The translations under genes were made by a program, and so were the position numbers. Below, one piece after another: positions 34,285 through 42,859 of a stretch of DNA of 43,445 bases; the stretch's first letter is position 1, and the number at the start of each line of letters is the position of its first letter. The notes beneath the pieces were generated by a model. That model worked only from the letters and a program-made list of their open reading frames with translations, had not been told where the DNA came from and made no database searches. Origin of the DNA: Deltaproteobacteria bacterium (GTDB taxonomy: Bacteria > Desulfobacterota > Desulfomonilia > UBA1062); assembly GCA_018434685.1 (NCBI GenBank), contig JAHDOV010000008.1:1-43445 (forward strand). The letters run 5' to 3'.

Positions 34285-35027
34285 GCGAAGTTCTCGACGT
34301 AGCAAAGAAAGACGGGAGATGGACCGAGTGCCCCTCCTGTTCAGAGATCATCATAACCAAGAAACTTCAGGAAAACATGTGGGTGTGCCCCCACTGCGAG
34401 TTCCATTTCAGGATAGGTGCAAAGCAGCGGATCGATCTCGTGTGCGACGAGGGGAGCTTTACTGCCATACACCTGGAAGAACACGATGCCGATGACCTCG
34501 GCGCAGAAGCGGAGGAAGTGCTCTGGGGCGGTACTGCGACCATAGGTGGCAGCCAGTGTGTTCTCGGCGTGATGGAGTTCTCCTACAAGGGCGGCTCCAT
34601 GGGAGTTCTCCTCGGTCAGTACATCATACTGCTCATGAAGAAGGCCCAGCAGAGCGCATGCCCGCTCATCGTCATCTGTGCCTCGGGCGGTGTGCGGATA
34701 CAGGAAGGGATCTGGGGGCTGCTCCAGATGCTCAGGACCTCGAATGCACGCAATGCCACCCGGGACGTGCCCATGATCACCGTGTTCACCGACCCGACCA
34801 CCGGCGGGGTAAGTGCGAGTTTCGCATCGCTGGCCGACATCCTGCTCGCCGAACCCGGCGCCCGCATCGGGTTCGCCGGTCCCCGGGTCATCGAGTCGAC
34901 CATGAAGTGTACGCTGCCGCCTGATTTTCAGGATTCCGAGAAGCTCCTCGCAAACGGGTTCCTCGACAGAATCGTCCACCGTCATGACCTGAAGAACAGC
35001 CTCTCGTTATTCCTGAGATGGTTCTAG
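34281..35027 (+). CDS. accD: acetyl-CoA carboxylase carboxyltransferase beta subunit
   Basis: AccD with AccA transfers CO2 from biotin to acetyl-CoA, giving malonyl-CoA for fatty acid synthesis. The 248-residue protein has an N-terminal zinc ribbon (Cys17, Cys20, Cys36, Cys39: CPSC and CPHC), ICASGGVRIQEG for the oxyanion hole, TGGVSASFASLADI, and GARIGFAGPRVIE. It starts at TTG 34281, overlapping the hydrolase stop, and ends 10 bp into folC. It is a little shorter than usual (280-300) at the C-terminus, ending after the RIVHRHDLK helix. accD-folC is a common order. Confidence 0.94.
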   Translation: MSEVLDVAKKDGRWTECPSCSEIIITKKLQENMWVCPHCEFHFRIGAKQRIDLVCDEGSFTAIHLEEHDADDLGAEAEEVLWGGTATIGGSQCVLGVMEFSYKGGSMGVLLGQYIILLMKKAQQSACPLIVICASGGVRIQEGIWGLLQMLRTSNARNATRDVPMITVFTDPTTGGVSASFASLADILLAEPGARIGFAGPRVIESTMKCTLPPDFQDSEKLLANGFLDRIVHRHDLKNSLSLFLRWF

Positions 35028-36163
35028 GGGATATCGATCAGAACAAGTGGTCGCTGGGCCTCGACCGCGTTCGCAATGCCCTGGATCGTCTCGGCCACCC
35101 GGAGAAATCCTACCGGCACGTACTAGTCGGCGGCACCAACGGCAAGGGTTCCACCTGCGTGTACCTGGAACGGATCCTCATGGCAGCCGGATACCGGGTG
35201 GGCACCACTATCTCGCCCCATGTTCAATCGTTTTCCGAACGGTTCAGGATCAACGGCTGCAATGCGGACGAGGCTGAACTGGACAGGATCCGCACGGAAA
35301 TCGAGCCGCTCGTCCACGATATCGGCCTTACGTACTTTGAATGGTGCGTTATCCTCGCTGTCATGATCTTCGCCAGGCACAGGGTGGATCTGGGTATCTT
35401 CGAGATAGGCCTGGGTGGACGATTCGATGCATCCAACGTCATGGACCCCGAGGTATCCATCATCACCGAGATATCCATCGACCACACCGATTACCTGGGC
35501 GACAGCACCAGCAAGATTGCAGCGGAAAAGGCAGCCATTGCCCGCCCGGGCAGGCCGCTCTTCACCGCGGCGACCGGCGACGCCCTGGGGGTGATCCGGG
35601 ACCATGCCCGAGCGATCGGTGCGCACCTGTGTGTGATCGATGAGCCGAGCCCCCATGTAACGGGCATGAAGGGGCCTGCGCAGGGCATGAATGCCTCGCT
35701 GGCGGTTCATGCCGCCCGTGCGCTCGGTGTGGAGACGAGCGAGCAGGAGCTGGCCGCTGCCCTGGGCTCGGCATTCCTGCCGGGACGGCTCGAGCATATC
35801 GGCGAGAGGGTGATTCTCGATGTGGCGCACAATCCCTCTGCCATGCTCGTTCTTATAAAATACCTTGAAGAAATCGGCTTTCATGGGGTAGGTGTGTTTG
35901 GGGTGCTTGCCGACAAGGATTATATGACCCTGATCGGGATGCTCGCCCGGGTATGCAAGGCTGTCTATATCGCGCCGGTCGCATCACCGCGGTCCTGGGG
36001 CAGGGCGGAGATGCAGCGGTGTCTCGGCCCGGAGGGCATCGTCGAGTGCACGAGCATAACTTCGGCATTTGGGCAGGCCCTCGAAACAGGGGAGCGCATC
36101 GTTGTGACCGGGTCGTTCTACACCGTGGGAGAGGTGAGGGGTTCGCTGATATGCACAGGCTGA
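35018..36163 (+). CDS. folC: folylpolyglutamate/dihydrofolate synthase
   Basis: FolC adds glutamate to dihydropteroate and/or folates. The 381-residue Mur-ligase-fold protein has P-loop GGTNGKGST (38-46), SPHVQSFSERFRING, EIGLGGRFDASNVM, SIDHTDYLG, and the ADP/ligand region PGRLEHIGERVILDVAHNP, all typical. It starts 10 bp inside accD, and its stop lies inside the lptD start region (13-bp overlap), implying coupled translation. Confidence 0.96.
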   Translation: MVLGDIDQNKWSLGLDRVRNALDRLGHPEKSYRHVLVGGTNGKGSTCVYLERILMAAGYRVGTTISPHVQSFSERFRINGCNADEAELDRIRTEIEPLVHDIGLTYFEWCVILAVMIFARHRVDLGIFEIGLGGRFDASNVMDPEVSIITEISIDHTDYLGDSTSKIAAEKAAIARPGRPLFTAATGDALGVIRDHARAIGAHLCVIDEPSPHVTGMKGPAQGMNASLAVHAARALGVETSEQELAAALGSAFLPGRLEHIGERVILDVAHNPSAMLVLIKYLEEIGFHGVGVFGVLADKDYMTLIGMLARVCKAVYIAPVASPRSWGRAEMQRCLGPEGIVECTSITSAFGQALETGERIVVTGSFYTVGEVRGSLICTG

Positions 36164-38232
36164 TTGTTCTGATTGCCATCATCTTCGCCAGTGCCGGACC
36201 GCTGCACGCGGCCACGCTCGATGTCGAGGCCGACACCATCAAGAAGACCGAGGAACGGATCGAGGCCTCGGGCAATGTGGTGGTTACGGGCGAGGACATG
36301 AGCCTGAAGGCCAATTACGTGGTGTACGACACGCTGAGTGAAGACCTCTGGGCAACCGGAGACTGCCGCCTGAAAGAAGAGGGTGGGGAGCTCGAGGCGC
36401 AGACCCTGTACTTCAATGCGCGCAGAAAGGATATCCAGCTCGAGAACGGCAAAGTGCTCATCTACAAGGAGCCCATGATCATCACGGGCGACTCGATCTC
36501 CCGGTACGGCCAGGATTTCTACGTGGGAGAGAATGTCGAGTTCACCCCGTGCCTCACAGAGCCGCCGAACTGGTCCGTGGCGTCATCATCCCTGGAGGTG
36601 CCGCTGGAGGGATACGCCCGGGCATGGCATTCGCGTTTCATGATCAGGCAGGTGCCGGCCCTGTATTTTCCCTATCTGCTCTACCCCGCGAAGCTCAAGC
36701 GGCAGTCCGGGCTGCTCTTTCCCGAGATCAGCCAGTCCTCGGATTACGGGTACCGCTTCGGCATCCCTTTGTACCTCACGCTCGGACGCTCTGCCGACAT
36801 GACCCTCACCCCGACCCAGCTCACCAGCAGGGGGCTCCTCCTGACCTCTGAACTCCGCTACCGCCCGGACTATGAACAGAGCGGGGAAATCTACGTGGAG
36901 AGCCTCTTCGACCGGAAAGGCGGCGAGGAAATGGAGGGCGGGGTGCTCGAGAGGATACCGGACCACCGGTGGTATCTCAAGGCGAACCAGGTGGGAGGCC
37001 CGCTGTCGTGGGATATCAACCTGGTCAGCAACGAGGACTACTTCCGGGATATCGGGTCGTTCTACGGCAATGAACAGTACTGGAAAGACACCGCCACCGA
37101 AGAGGCAGATAAAGACCGCGAGGAACTGATCTCCCGCATGCAGTGGCAGAGCTATGCAGACGGGTTCAGCCTCAACCTCTCGGGGCAGTGGAAGCAGGAC
37201 CTGACCGTCAAGGGGGATGACCGCACCCTGCAGGAGCTCCCCAAGCTGAGCGCGAGGATGAGCCAGCGCGATCTCTGGAAATCGCCGCTGAAGATCTCCT
37301 CGGAGCTGACCTCCACGAGGGTGTATTCTGAAGACTGGATCGAGGCGATGAAAGACTATGGTGCTGCCACCGTGTCGCTGCCGCTGTCATTCAGCCCGTA
37401 TCTCACGCTCAGGCCCTATGTGAAGGAGAGCTACCGCGACACCTTCATAACCGACCGCAGGGACGTGTACGATGAGGCCACCTACCGGGAGCACTGGCAG
37501 GAACGGGGCGTGTCGCTCACCACGGCACTGTACAGCTCGCGTTTTGCCGGGGGGTGGTACCACCAGATGGTGCCGAATCTGACCTGGACCTACCTGTCAC
37601 GCCTCGGCGGCAACTATGATCCGAGCGATCCCACCGACATCTTCCCGTACCTCCTGACCGGCGACGACTGGGAGAAGCAGTTCGACATGAAGCTGTCGGT
37701 CGAGAATTACATCCGTGACCGGTCCGGAAGATCGATCCTCGACTTCAGCATCGGCCGCATCTACAGCTATATTACCGACGAGTGGGAAAACTTCTTTACC
37801 ACCCTCAGGTTCCAGCCGTGCCCCTGGCTCATGGTGAAGCACACGAACGAGTTCGGCAGGGAGCCCGGCCGGTCCTATGCAACCTCTGTTCATTCGAGCG
37901 AGATAAGGCTCAAGGATCCGCGGGGCGATGAGATCTACGTGTCAGAGGAATACAACCGGATCGATACCAAGTCCGTTGTACTGGGGACCCGGCTTGTCCT
38001 GGTCAAGGGCTTTTCCGCCCGGTTCGAGGCGGAGCACGACTATCTCAGGCGCCGCTACGAGTATTCCCGCCAGGGCCTCACCTACAAATCCCAGTGCTGG
38101 AGCATCGACGTGTATCGGCAGGTCGAACCTGCAGACGAGGACTCTCCGCGTGAAACCACCATCTATCTCAGCGTGAACCTGCTGGGGTTCGGAGATGTGA
38201 TCCACACGAGCCAGTCGGTGGAAGGGGACTGA
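36151..38232 (+). CDS. lptD: LptD-like outer-membrane LPS assembly protein
   Basis: LptD inserts lipopolysaccharide into the outer membrane. From ATG 36151 the 693-residue product has a clear signal peptide ending GPLHA (about residue 20), an OstA/LptA-like jellyroll (about 22-130; VEADTIKKTEERIEASGN, YNxR-type repeats) and a large beta-barrel with YFPYLLYPAKLKRQSGLLFP, the conserved LptD linker. A much longer frame from 35953 lies inside folC and is rejected. Four cysteines (72, 134 and two near the C-terminus in QPCPW and SQCWS) could form disulfides, but their spacing differs from the enterobacterial pair. Confidence 0.9.
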   Translation: MHRLIVLIAIIFASAGPLHAATLDVEADTIKKTEERIEASGNVVVTGEDMSLKANYVVYDTLSEDLWATGDCRLKEEGGELEAQTLYFNARRKDIQLENGKVLIYKEPMIITGDSISRYGQDFYVGENVEFTPCLTEPPNWSVASSSLEVPLEGYARAWHSRFMIRQVPALYFPYLLYPAKLKRQSGLLFPEISQSSDYGYRFGIPLYLTLGRSADMTLTPTQLTSRGLLLTSELRYRPDYEQSGEIYVESLFDRKGGEEMEGGVLERIPDHRWYLKANQVGGPLSWDINLVSNEDYFRDIGSFYGNEQYWKDTATEEADKDREELISRMQWQSYADGFSLNLSGQWKQDLTVKGDDRTLQELPKLSARMSQRDLWKSPLKISSELTSTRVYSEDWIEAMKDYGAATVSLPLSFSPYLTLRPYVKESYRDTFITDRRDVYDEATYREHWQERGVSLTTALYSSRFAGGWYHQMVPNLTWTYLSRLGGNYDPSDPTDIFPYLLTGDDWEKQFDMKLSVENYIRDRSGRSILDFSIGRIYSYITDEWENFFTTLRFQPCPWLMVKHTNEFGREPGRSYATSVHSSEIRLKDPRGDEIYVSEEYNRIDTKSVVLGTRLVLVKGFSARFEAEHDYLRRRYEYSRQGLTYKSQCWSIDVYRQVEPADEDSPRETTIYLSVNLLGFGDVIHTSQSVEGD

Positions 38233-38236
38233 GCCT

Positions 38237-38908
38237 GTGGTGCCGACGAGAGCCTGGGCGTTTTCCCTCATGAGTCGCAAGGCTATGCCCCGTCATATCG
38301 TATGCCACAGCATGATGGTCAGGCGGGTTGCCGTGGTCATTGCCTCCTCGCTGAAGGAACTGGGCCATGCCATCGATATGCGCATGGTGGACCGGGCGGC
38401 CATGCTCCACGACATCTGCAAGAGCGACTCCATCAGGGCAGGCGGAGATCATGCCCTCATGGGAGAACAGCTGCTTGCCGCATACGGCTATCCGCTCCTG
38501 GGCGATGTTATAGGGCAGCATGTACGGCTGAAATCAATGGAGCTGAACGAGGCCATGATCGTCAACTATGCCGATAAACGTGTGAAGCACGATACGATCG
38601 TATCCGTCTCAACCAGGTTTGTGGATCTGATGGACCGCTATGGCACCGATGAAGCCAGGCAGGACCGCATAATGGGCCATTATCACAACACACTGCGCAT
38701 CGAGAATATCGTGTTCGAGGGTGTGCCGATCGATCCGGAATGGCTCAATGCCCTAAATCTGGTACCGGGAGATTACCCGCTCTATGGAGGAGATGGTATC
38801 CTGGGAGAGCACGGCCCGGTTGAACAGCAGAACCAGGACATGGATCTTGAACGGGTATATGAGGACCAGCCGGTTCTGGTCGATGAACGAGACCTTCTTC
38901 GGGGTTGA
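38237..38908 (+). CDS. HD-domain phosphohydrolase, C-terminus overlapping the next gene
   Basis: The core is a metal-dependent HD hydrolase: His24 (CHSMMVRR), His58-Asp59 (LHDICK), GGDHALMGEQLL and QHVRL, then YADKRV with the distal Asp. HD proteins of this size act on nucleotides or phosphorylated small molecules; the substrate is unknown. It starts at GTG 38237, 4 bp after lptD. The typical domain ends near residue 172; the last 50 residues are translated from 38753-38908, which is antisense to the C-terminus of the opposite response-regulator gene, so the tail is probably not a conserved domain. I keep it because no earlier stop exists. Confidence 0.78.
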   Translation: MVPTRAWAFSLMSRKAMPRHIVCHSMMVRRVAVVIASSLKELGHAIDMRMVDRAAMLHDICKSDSIRAGGDHALMGEQLLAAYGYPLLGDVIGQHVRLKSMELNEAMIVNYADKRVKHDTIVSVSTRFVDLMDRYGTDEARQDRIMGHYHNTLRIENIVFEGVPIDPEWLNALNLVPGDYPLYGGDGILGEHGPVEQQNQDMDLERVYEDQPVLVDERDLLRG

Positions 38909-39823
38909 GGGCAACAGCTGGCCGAGATTCTCCGAGAGGTCGAGGAAGAACTTCGTCACGTAGGGCATGTCGATGTCGCCGGCGATGGTGCCGGTCTGGT
39001 AGAGTACCTCGTTGTCGGCACTGATGACGGCAATTCCGGTGCATTCGTTGAGCGAGGAGATATTCTTCACCACGATGCGGGTGGACTCGTCGATGGGGGC
39101 GAGGTCTCTCTCGTCGATCTCTCCCTTTTCGAGTGCCATGCTCATTTCATCTGCCTTGCGCATTCCCTCTATGAGAAGGTATTCCCAGTTGGTGTTGATC
39201 GTTACTGCAGGGGCCTTTATCCCGCCGACGAACCGGAAGCTGCCGCTCGACCATGACAGGATGGTGAAGAGTGCTTCTTCGCCCTCTATGGCACCGATCT
39301 GGGCATGGGTTATCTGTCCGTCTTCGAAAAAGATGCACCCCTCTCTCTGGTCCTTGCGCACGTAGAGCGCCGTGGTGACCTGGGACAGGCAGTTCATCTG
39401 GATAAGATCCGGCAGCTGGAGCCCGGTAATGCTGCCATTGAATCCCTTGACCGTGTCTTCGCGCAGTGCCTTGAGGATGAGCTCACGCAACTGGTTTATC
39501 TCGAAGGGTTTCTCGAGGTAATACAGAGATCCGCGCGCCTTTGCCTTTGCCTTGATATCCGACGAGCCGTACGCGGTCATGATGATGACCTTGGTGGCGG
39601 GTTTTTCTTCCTTGATCTTCATGAGGACGTCCAGGCCGCTGATTCCGGGCAGGCGGATATCGAGCACGACGAGGTCGAAGCTGTCTTTCCGCACAAGAGA
39701 CAGCGCGGTCTCTCCGTCGTTGGCAGTGGTCAGCTCATAGACCTCCCGGTCCTGGGTGAGCGATTTTGCCAGGGACCAGGTGAGGGTTTCTTCGTCATCG
39801 ACCAGTAAAACGTGCTTGGGCAT
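38753..39823 (-). CDS. response regulator with PATAN (DUF4388) and roadblock-like domains
   Basis: The 356-residue protein begins with a receiver domain (1-120): acidic pair Asp9-Asp10, phospho-acceptor Asp55 (VVLDIRLPG), Thr83 and Lys105 (EKPFE) are all present. A PATAN/DUF4388 domain (about 125-230; GSITGLQLPDLIQM, IFFEDGQITHAQ) follows, and a C-terminal roadblock/LC7-like segment (about 240-350; GIAVISADNEVLYQTG, VLVLLFNRAV). No DNA-binding or enzymatic output is visible. ATG 39823 is chosen because the receiver core starts there; a longer frame to 39892 runs into the upstream gene. It is last of a four-gene operon; its 3' end overlaps the HD gene by 156 bp. Confidence 0.87.
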   Translation of the reverse strand: MPKHVLLVDDEETLTWSLAKSLTQDREVYELTTANDGETALSLVRKDSFDLVVLDIRLPGISGLDVLMKIKEEKPATKVIIMTAYGSSDIKAKAKARGSLYYLEKPFEINQLRELILKALREDTVKGFNGSITGLQLPDLIQMNCLSQVTTALYVRKDQREGCIFFEDGQITHAQIGAIEGEEALFTILSWSSGSFRFVGGIKAPAVTINTNWEYLLIEGMRKADEMSMALEKGEIDERDLAPIDESTRIVVKNISSLNECTGIAVISADNEVLYQTGTIAGDIDMPYVTKFFLDLSENLGQLLPSTPKKVSFIDQNRLVLIYPFKIHVLVLLFNRAVLSQDTISSIERVISRYQI

Positions 39824-39824
39824 C

Positions 39825-40574
39825 CTATTTTCCCCCGAGTCTTTCCAGTGCCATGACCAGCGAGGTCCTGAGCCGGAAAAATGAGTCGGCAATCCTGTTA
39901 TAGGCCTTCCCTCTGGCTCTCGGGATTTCAGCGTCGAAGTTTCCGAGACTCAGCTGTTCGAAGGCTGAAATAATCATCTTCGTTGGTTTGGTGACAATGG
40001 AAGAGACAACAAGGGCAATGACGAAAGAGAGTGCCAGTCCTGCAGCGAGGTAAATGAGCAGCAGGGTTGTCGTGGAGGCGATCTTGGTGCTCAGCTGTGA
40101 GTTCTGCTCGCCGATGAGGCCCTTTTCCCATGATCGCGGCTTGAATCCCAGCAGGGATCTCTTGCCGTCGAGCGGCATGACAGCGACCATGTAGGTCTCG
40201 GTCTGCACAGTCGCGGGCTTCTTGTTCTTTATTGCATCGATTATCCCGGACGCCTGGTCCAGAAGTTCCGGCACCTTGTACATCATGAGCCCGGTGTGGG
40301 CTTTGCTGGTGGACGAGCCGATAACCAGTGACTCGTTGTCCACCACCATGATCTCGGCCCATGAAGCGGGAAGGGGGGCCTTGTCGAGTGCATCGACATC
40401 GATGCTCCTGAGCGACCAGGACAGGATGGTCGTGTTTTCTGTGTAGAGCTTGTTCTCCAGTGCCTGCAGGTTGATGCCGTGCAGGGTCTGGAGCTGGGTA
40501 TACAGCAGAAAAGCCGAACCAATGACCACCATGATGAGTGCGGTGAATACGACGGTAAATATCTTGAGTTTCAT
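39825..40574 (-). CDS. membrane HAMP-domain protein without kinase
   Basis: The 249-residue protein has an N-terminal membrane helix (about 5-25), a periplasmic domain of about 140 residues, a second membrane helix (about 171-195) and a cytoplasmic HAMP domain (about 190-245; VTKPTKMIISAFEQLSLGNF then RARGKAYNRIADSF). It ends directly after HAMP, so no histidine kinase or methyl-accepting domain is attached, and the signal must pass to another protein, perhaps the products of the adjacent genes. It begins 7 bp after the PATAN gene and stops 1 bp before the response-regulator gene. Confidence 0.82.
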   Translation of the reverse strand: MKLKIFTVVFTALIMVVIGSAFLLYTQLQTLHGINLQALENKLYTENTTILSWSLRSIDVDALDKAPLPASWAEIMVVDNESLVIGSSTSKAHTGLMMYKVPELLDQASGIIDAIKNKKPATVQTETYMVAVMPLDGKRSLLGFKPRSWEKGLIGEQNSQLSTKIASTTTLLLIYLAAGLALSFVIALVVSSIVTKPTKMIISAFEQLSLGNFDAEIPRARGKAYNRIADSFFRLRTSLVMALERLGGK

Positions 40575-40581
40575 GTCCTGA

Positions 40582-41391
40582 TCACTCCTCTCCGTGCAGC
40601 CATTCTGTCATGGTATCCAGGAACTTCAGCGACATCCCCTCGTCGGGTATCTTGCTGGAGAGCGTCTCGATCAGCGCCGAACGCTGTCCGACATCCTCGG
40701 AGAGGAGATCGACATTCAATTCCTGTGCGGTCTCGACGATGATGAACGGAGCGACAGGTCCTATGGCCCTGGTGAGGTCCTCTTTCAGGGCATCGATAAA
40801 CGCTGTCTCCGGCAGTTCGATTCCCAGGGGTGTGATCTCTGTTTCCACCGAAAATTCAGCATCCCGCAGGAGCCCGAGCTTCAAGAGGGTGTAGAAGACC
40901 TTCATGGCATCGGAGACCCCCAGGCCGATGTTCTGGGCGATTGCGGCAATGGAGCGTTTTCCGTTGATATTGGCCAGCACCTTCCACTGGATGGATTTGA
41001 GGTTGATTTCCTTTTCCCTGATGTCGGGGTCCAGGGAATAGATGACCGAGCTCGACGGGATGAGCGTAGTGATCCGGTCCATCTGGCGGATGCGGTTGGC
41101 GGATTCCGCCAGGATATCTTCCATGGAGATATCCACGCTGATAACGTCGGGGGTTTCGTCCACGAAAAACCGGTAGTCTCCCGAGGACCATACGGTCAGT
41201 TCGTACACCGCCTTGGTGCCCTGGAGCTGCCCGCACTGTGCGTGGATGATCTGGCCGTCTCTGAAAAAGATATTGCCGGTCTCGGAACCATTATTCAGGA
41301 GCAGCCTCCCCGAGCGTTTGCCCAGGGAGAGAATCTTGATTATTTCCGGACAGCGAGTGTTTTCCAACCCCCCACTGATATCCTGATTCAT
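40582..41391 (-). CDS. PATAN (DUF4388) protein with helical C-terminal domain
   Basis: The 269-residue soluble protein has an N-terminal PATAN/DUF4388 domain (about 8-100; RSGRLLLNNGSETGNIFFRD, IIHAQCGQLQGTKAVYEL), a middle helical, winged-helix-like region (about 125-180; SIAAIAQNIGLGVSDAMKVF) and a C-terminal part (about 195-265) containing FIDALKEDLTRAIGPVAPFI, a pattern shared with C-terminal domains of other PATAN proteins. No catalytic motif is seen. It starts immediately after the stop of the roadblock-like gene (TAGATG) and lies in the four-gene operon. Confidence 0.82.
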   Translation of the reverse strand: MNQDISGGLENTRCPEIIKILSLGKRSGRLLLNNGSETGNIFFRDGQIIHAQCGQLQGTKAVYELTVWSSGDYRFFVDETPDVISVDISMEDILAESANRIRQMDRITTLIPSSSVIYSLDPDIREKEINLKSIQWKVLANINGKRSIAAIAQNIGLGVSDAMKVFYTLLKLGLLRDAEFSVETEITPLGIELPETAFIDALKEDLTRAIGPVAPFIIVETAQELNVDLLSEDVGQRSALIETLSSKIPDEGMSLKFLDTMTEWLHGEE

Positions 41392-41718
41392 CTATCTTGT
41401 CTCCTTCGCAATATTCGCTAAAACGAGTTTGCCGGTCATCCGCAGCAGGGCAAGGTTGACCCGTGTGCTCGACATGACCATCATCATGGTCAACCCGCTT
41501 ATGAATATCGTTAATACCATGTCTTCCAGGAATATCTCAACAACATTGCCCGGTCTGTTCCTGGCGGATACAAGACTGTCGTAGAGCATCTTGATGTTGT
41601 TCTTAGCGCCTGAAAACTTATGTTTCGAGGGAAGTTTGATCTGAACATTCTTCTCTCGCACGATAGCATACCCATGGACGCCTGAAACCTTGAGAAGATC
41701 TTTAATCGTGCCCTTCAT
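41392..41718 (-). CDS. small roadblock/LC7-like protein
   Basis: The 108-residue protein has the order expected for a roadblock fold: helix, VSGVHGYAIV, helix (NNIKMLYDSLVSARNR), VVEIFLEDMVLTIFI and a final VNLALLRMTGKL helix. Such domains dimerise and, in MglB, regulate the GTPase MglA; no GTPase gene is present here. I start it at ATG 41718 (MKGTIKDLLK) rather than at 41751. Assignment is by pattern and is moderate. It is the first gene of the operon. Confidence 0.68.
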   Translation of the reverse strand: MKGTIKDLLKVSGVHGYAIVREKNVQIKLPSKHKFSGAKNNIKMLYDSLVSARNRPGNVVEIFLEDMVLTIFISGLTMMMVMSSTRVNLALLRMTGKLVLANIAKETR

Positions 41719-41771
41719 ATCTATTGAACTATCGGCACATGGGCCCGGCATCTTTACTGATTATGGGCAGG

Positions 41772-41800
41772 TATATTCGATTAAGTTTTCATATTATCAA
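41772..41800 (-). promoter_or_regulatory. weak candidate promoter for the PATAN/roadblock operon
   Basis: On the minus strand TTGATA (41795-41800), 17 bp, AATATA (41772-41777). The -35 box is good, the -10 poor. It lies in the divergent gap 41719-41837. Confidence 0.3.
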
Positions 41801-41837
41801 GGCCGATAAGGTGAGTATCGATACACGGGGCCCAGTA

Positions 41838-42110
41838 ATGATTAAATATTTCAAACATCTGATTTCTACCGTGGTGGAAAAGATCTTTGGCAGAGAGAGT
41901 ATGAGCAAAAAAGGAATGAACCCAACAGATTTGACGGAGCTACTCAGCAATCATCACGACTTTATGACCGATCAGGAAATCCCACCTGATGATTTCAGGA
42001 GCTATTCATCGGTGGATGAGTATAACAAGGACTTCCTGAACATCTTTCAGGCGTGCAGAAGAGAATTCATCCTGGACTATTCGCAGAAGGACGGCCACTT
42101 CAAGGTATAA
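41838..42110 (+). CDS. small protein of unknown function
   Basis: From ATG 41838 the product is 90 residues (MIKYFKHLISTVVEKIFGRE...); ATG 41901 (MSKKGMNPTDL) would give 69. It is charged, with an acidic middle (TDQEIPPDDFRSYSSVDEYN) and no signal or membrane segment of certainty. I recognise no family. Its base composition is more AT-rich than its neighbours. A short hairpin (ACACC/GGTGT, 42110-42124) follows the stop. It could be coupled to gmhA, 136 bp downstream, but a separate promoter for gmhA was found. Confidence 0.5.
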   Translation: MIKYFKHLISTVVEKIFGRESMSKKGMNPTDLTELLSNHHDFMTDQEIPPDDFRSYSSVDEYNKDFLNIFQACRREFILDYSQKDGHFKV

Positions 42111-42178
42111 CACCCCTCCGGTGTGGAGCACACAACCAGCCCGCGTGAGGAATTCGACAAGGAACGAACACTTGGTCC

Positions 42179-42207
42179 TTGTATTGACTGGAAATCTTTC
42201 CTATATG
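42179..42207 (+). promoter_or_regulatory. candidate promoter for gmhA
   Basis: TTGTAT (42179-42184), 17 bp, TATATG (42202-42207). The spacer holds a short inverted repeat GGAAA-TC-TTTCC (42190-42201), which could be an operator. The start point near 42214 leaves about 33 nt to the gmhA ATG. Confidence 0.45.
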
Positions 42208-42246
42208 GAAAAGCATTACAGTTCATTCCTATGGACGGGGGAGACC

Positions 42247-42810
42247 ATGCAAGAGCATATCAGGGGCGCCATCGAGCAGAGCATCCGCCTTCACGAGGGT
42301 ATGTACGGCATCACGGCCCAGATCGAGGCTGCCGCACGGATGATGACGCAGTGTATAGCACAGGGAAACAAGATTATGTTTGCCGGCAACGGGGGCTCGG
42401 CTGCCGATGCCCAGCACCTGGCCGCAGAACTCGCCAACAGGTTTCTCAAGGATCGCAGGCCCCTGCCTGGCCTTGCCCTCACCACCGACACATCGGTCAT
42501 CACGGCCATCGGCAACGACGCCTCCTTTGACGAGATCTTCTCAAAGCAGATCCAGGCACTGGGAAGAACCGGTGATGTCTTCTTCGGCATCTCCACCAGC
42601 GGAAACTCCCAGAATATCATCAGGGCGTTTGCCGCTGCCCATGAGCAGGGCATCCTCACCATTGCGCTGACCGGCGACAAGGGCGGAGCGATGCACGACA
42701 TGGCCGACTGCACCATAGCAGTTCCCTCGCGCTTCACCCCGCGCGTCCAGGAGATGCACATCCTCGTAGGCCATATCCTCTGCGGGCTGATCGAAGATGC
42801 CTGCTGTTAA
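42247..42810 (+). CDS. gmhA: phosphoheptose isomerase
   Basis: GmhA isomerises sedoheptulose 7-phosphate to D-glycero-D-manno-heptose 7-phosphate for the LPS core. The 187-residue SIS-fold protein contains GNGGSAADAQHLAAE (His57, Glu61 in the metal/substrate site), FFGISTSGNSQN, and the C-terminal VQEMHILVGHILCG with Gln and His ligands. ATG 42247 is chosen because a GGGGGAG Shine-Dalgarno precedes it and family proteins begin there; the open frame to 42121 adds 42 residues without homology. Confidence 0.93.
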   Translation: MQEHIRGAIEQSIRLHEGMYGITAQIEAAARMMTQCIAQGNKIMFAGNGGSAADAQHLAAELANRFLKDRRPLPGLALTTDTSVITAIGNDASFDEIFSKQIQALGRTGDVFFGISTSGNSQNIIRAFAAAHEQGILTIALTGDKGGAMHDMADCTIAVPSRFTPRVQEMHILVGHILCGLIEDACC

Positions 42811-42814
42811 TCAA

Positions 42815-42843
42815 TTGACTTCGGAGAGAAGAGATACTATAAA
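42815..42843 (+). promoter_or_regulatory. promoter for ssrA
   Basis: TTGACT (42815-42820), 17 bp, TATAAA (42838-42843) form a strong sigma-70 promoter. The start point near 42850 lies about 10 nt before the mature tmRNA 5' end, leaving a short leader to be trimmed. Confidence 0.75.
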
Positions 42844-42859
42844 ATAGCTATAACTCGTC

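Noticed and set aside
35953-36150. 66-codon upstream extension of the lptD frame
   Set aside because: It overlaps folC in another frame; the signal peptide begins at ATG 36151.
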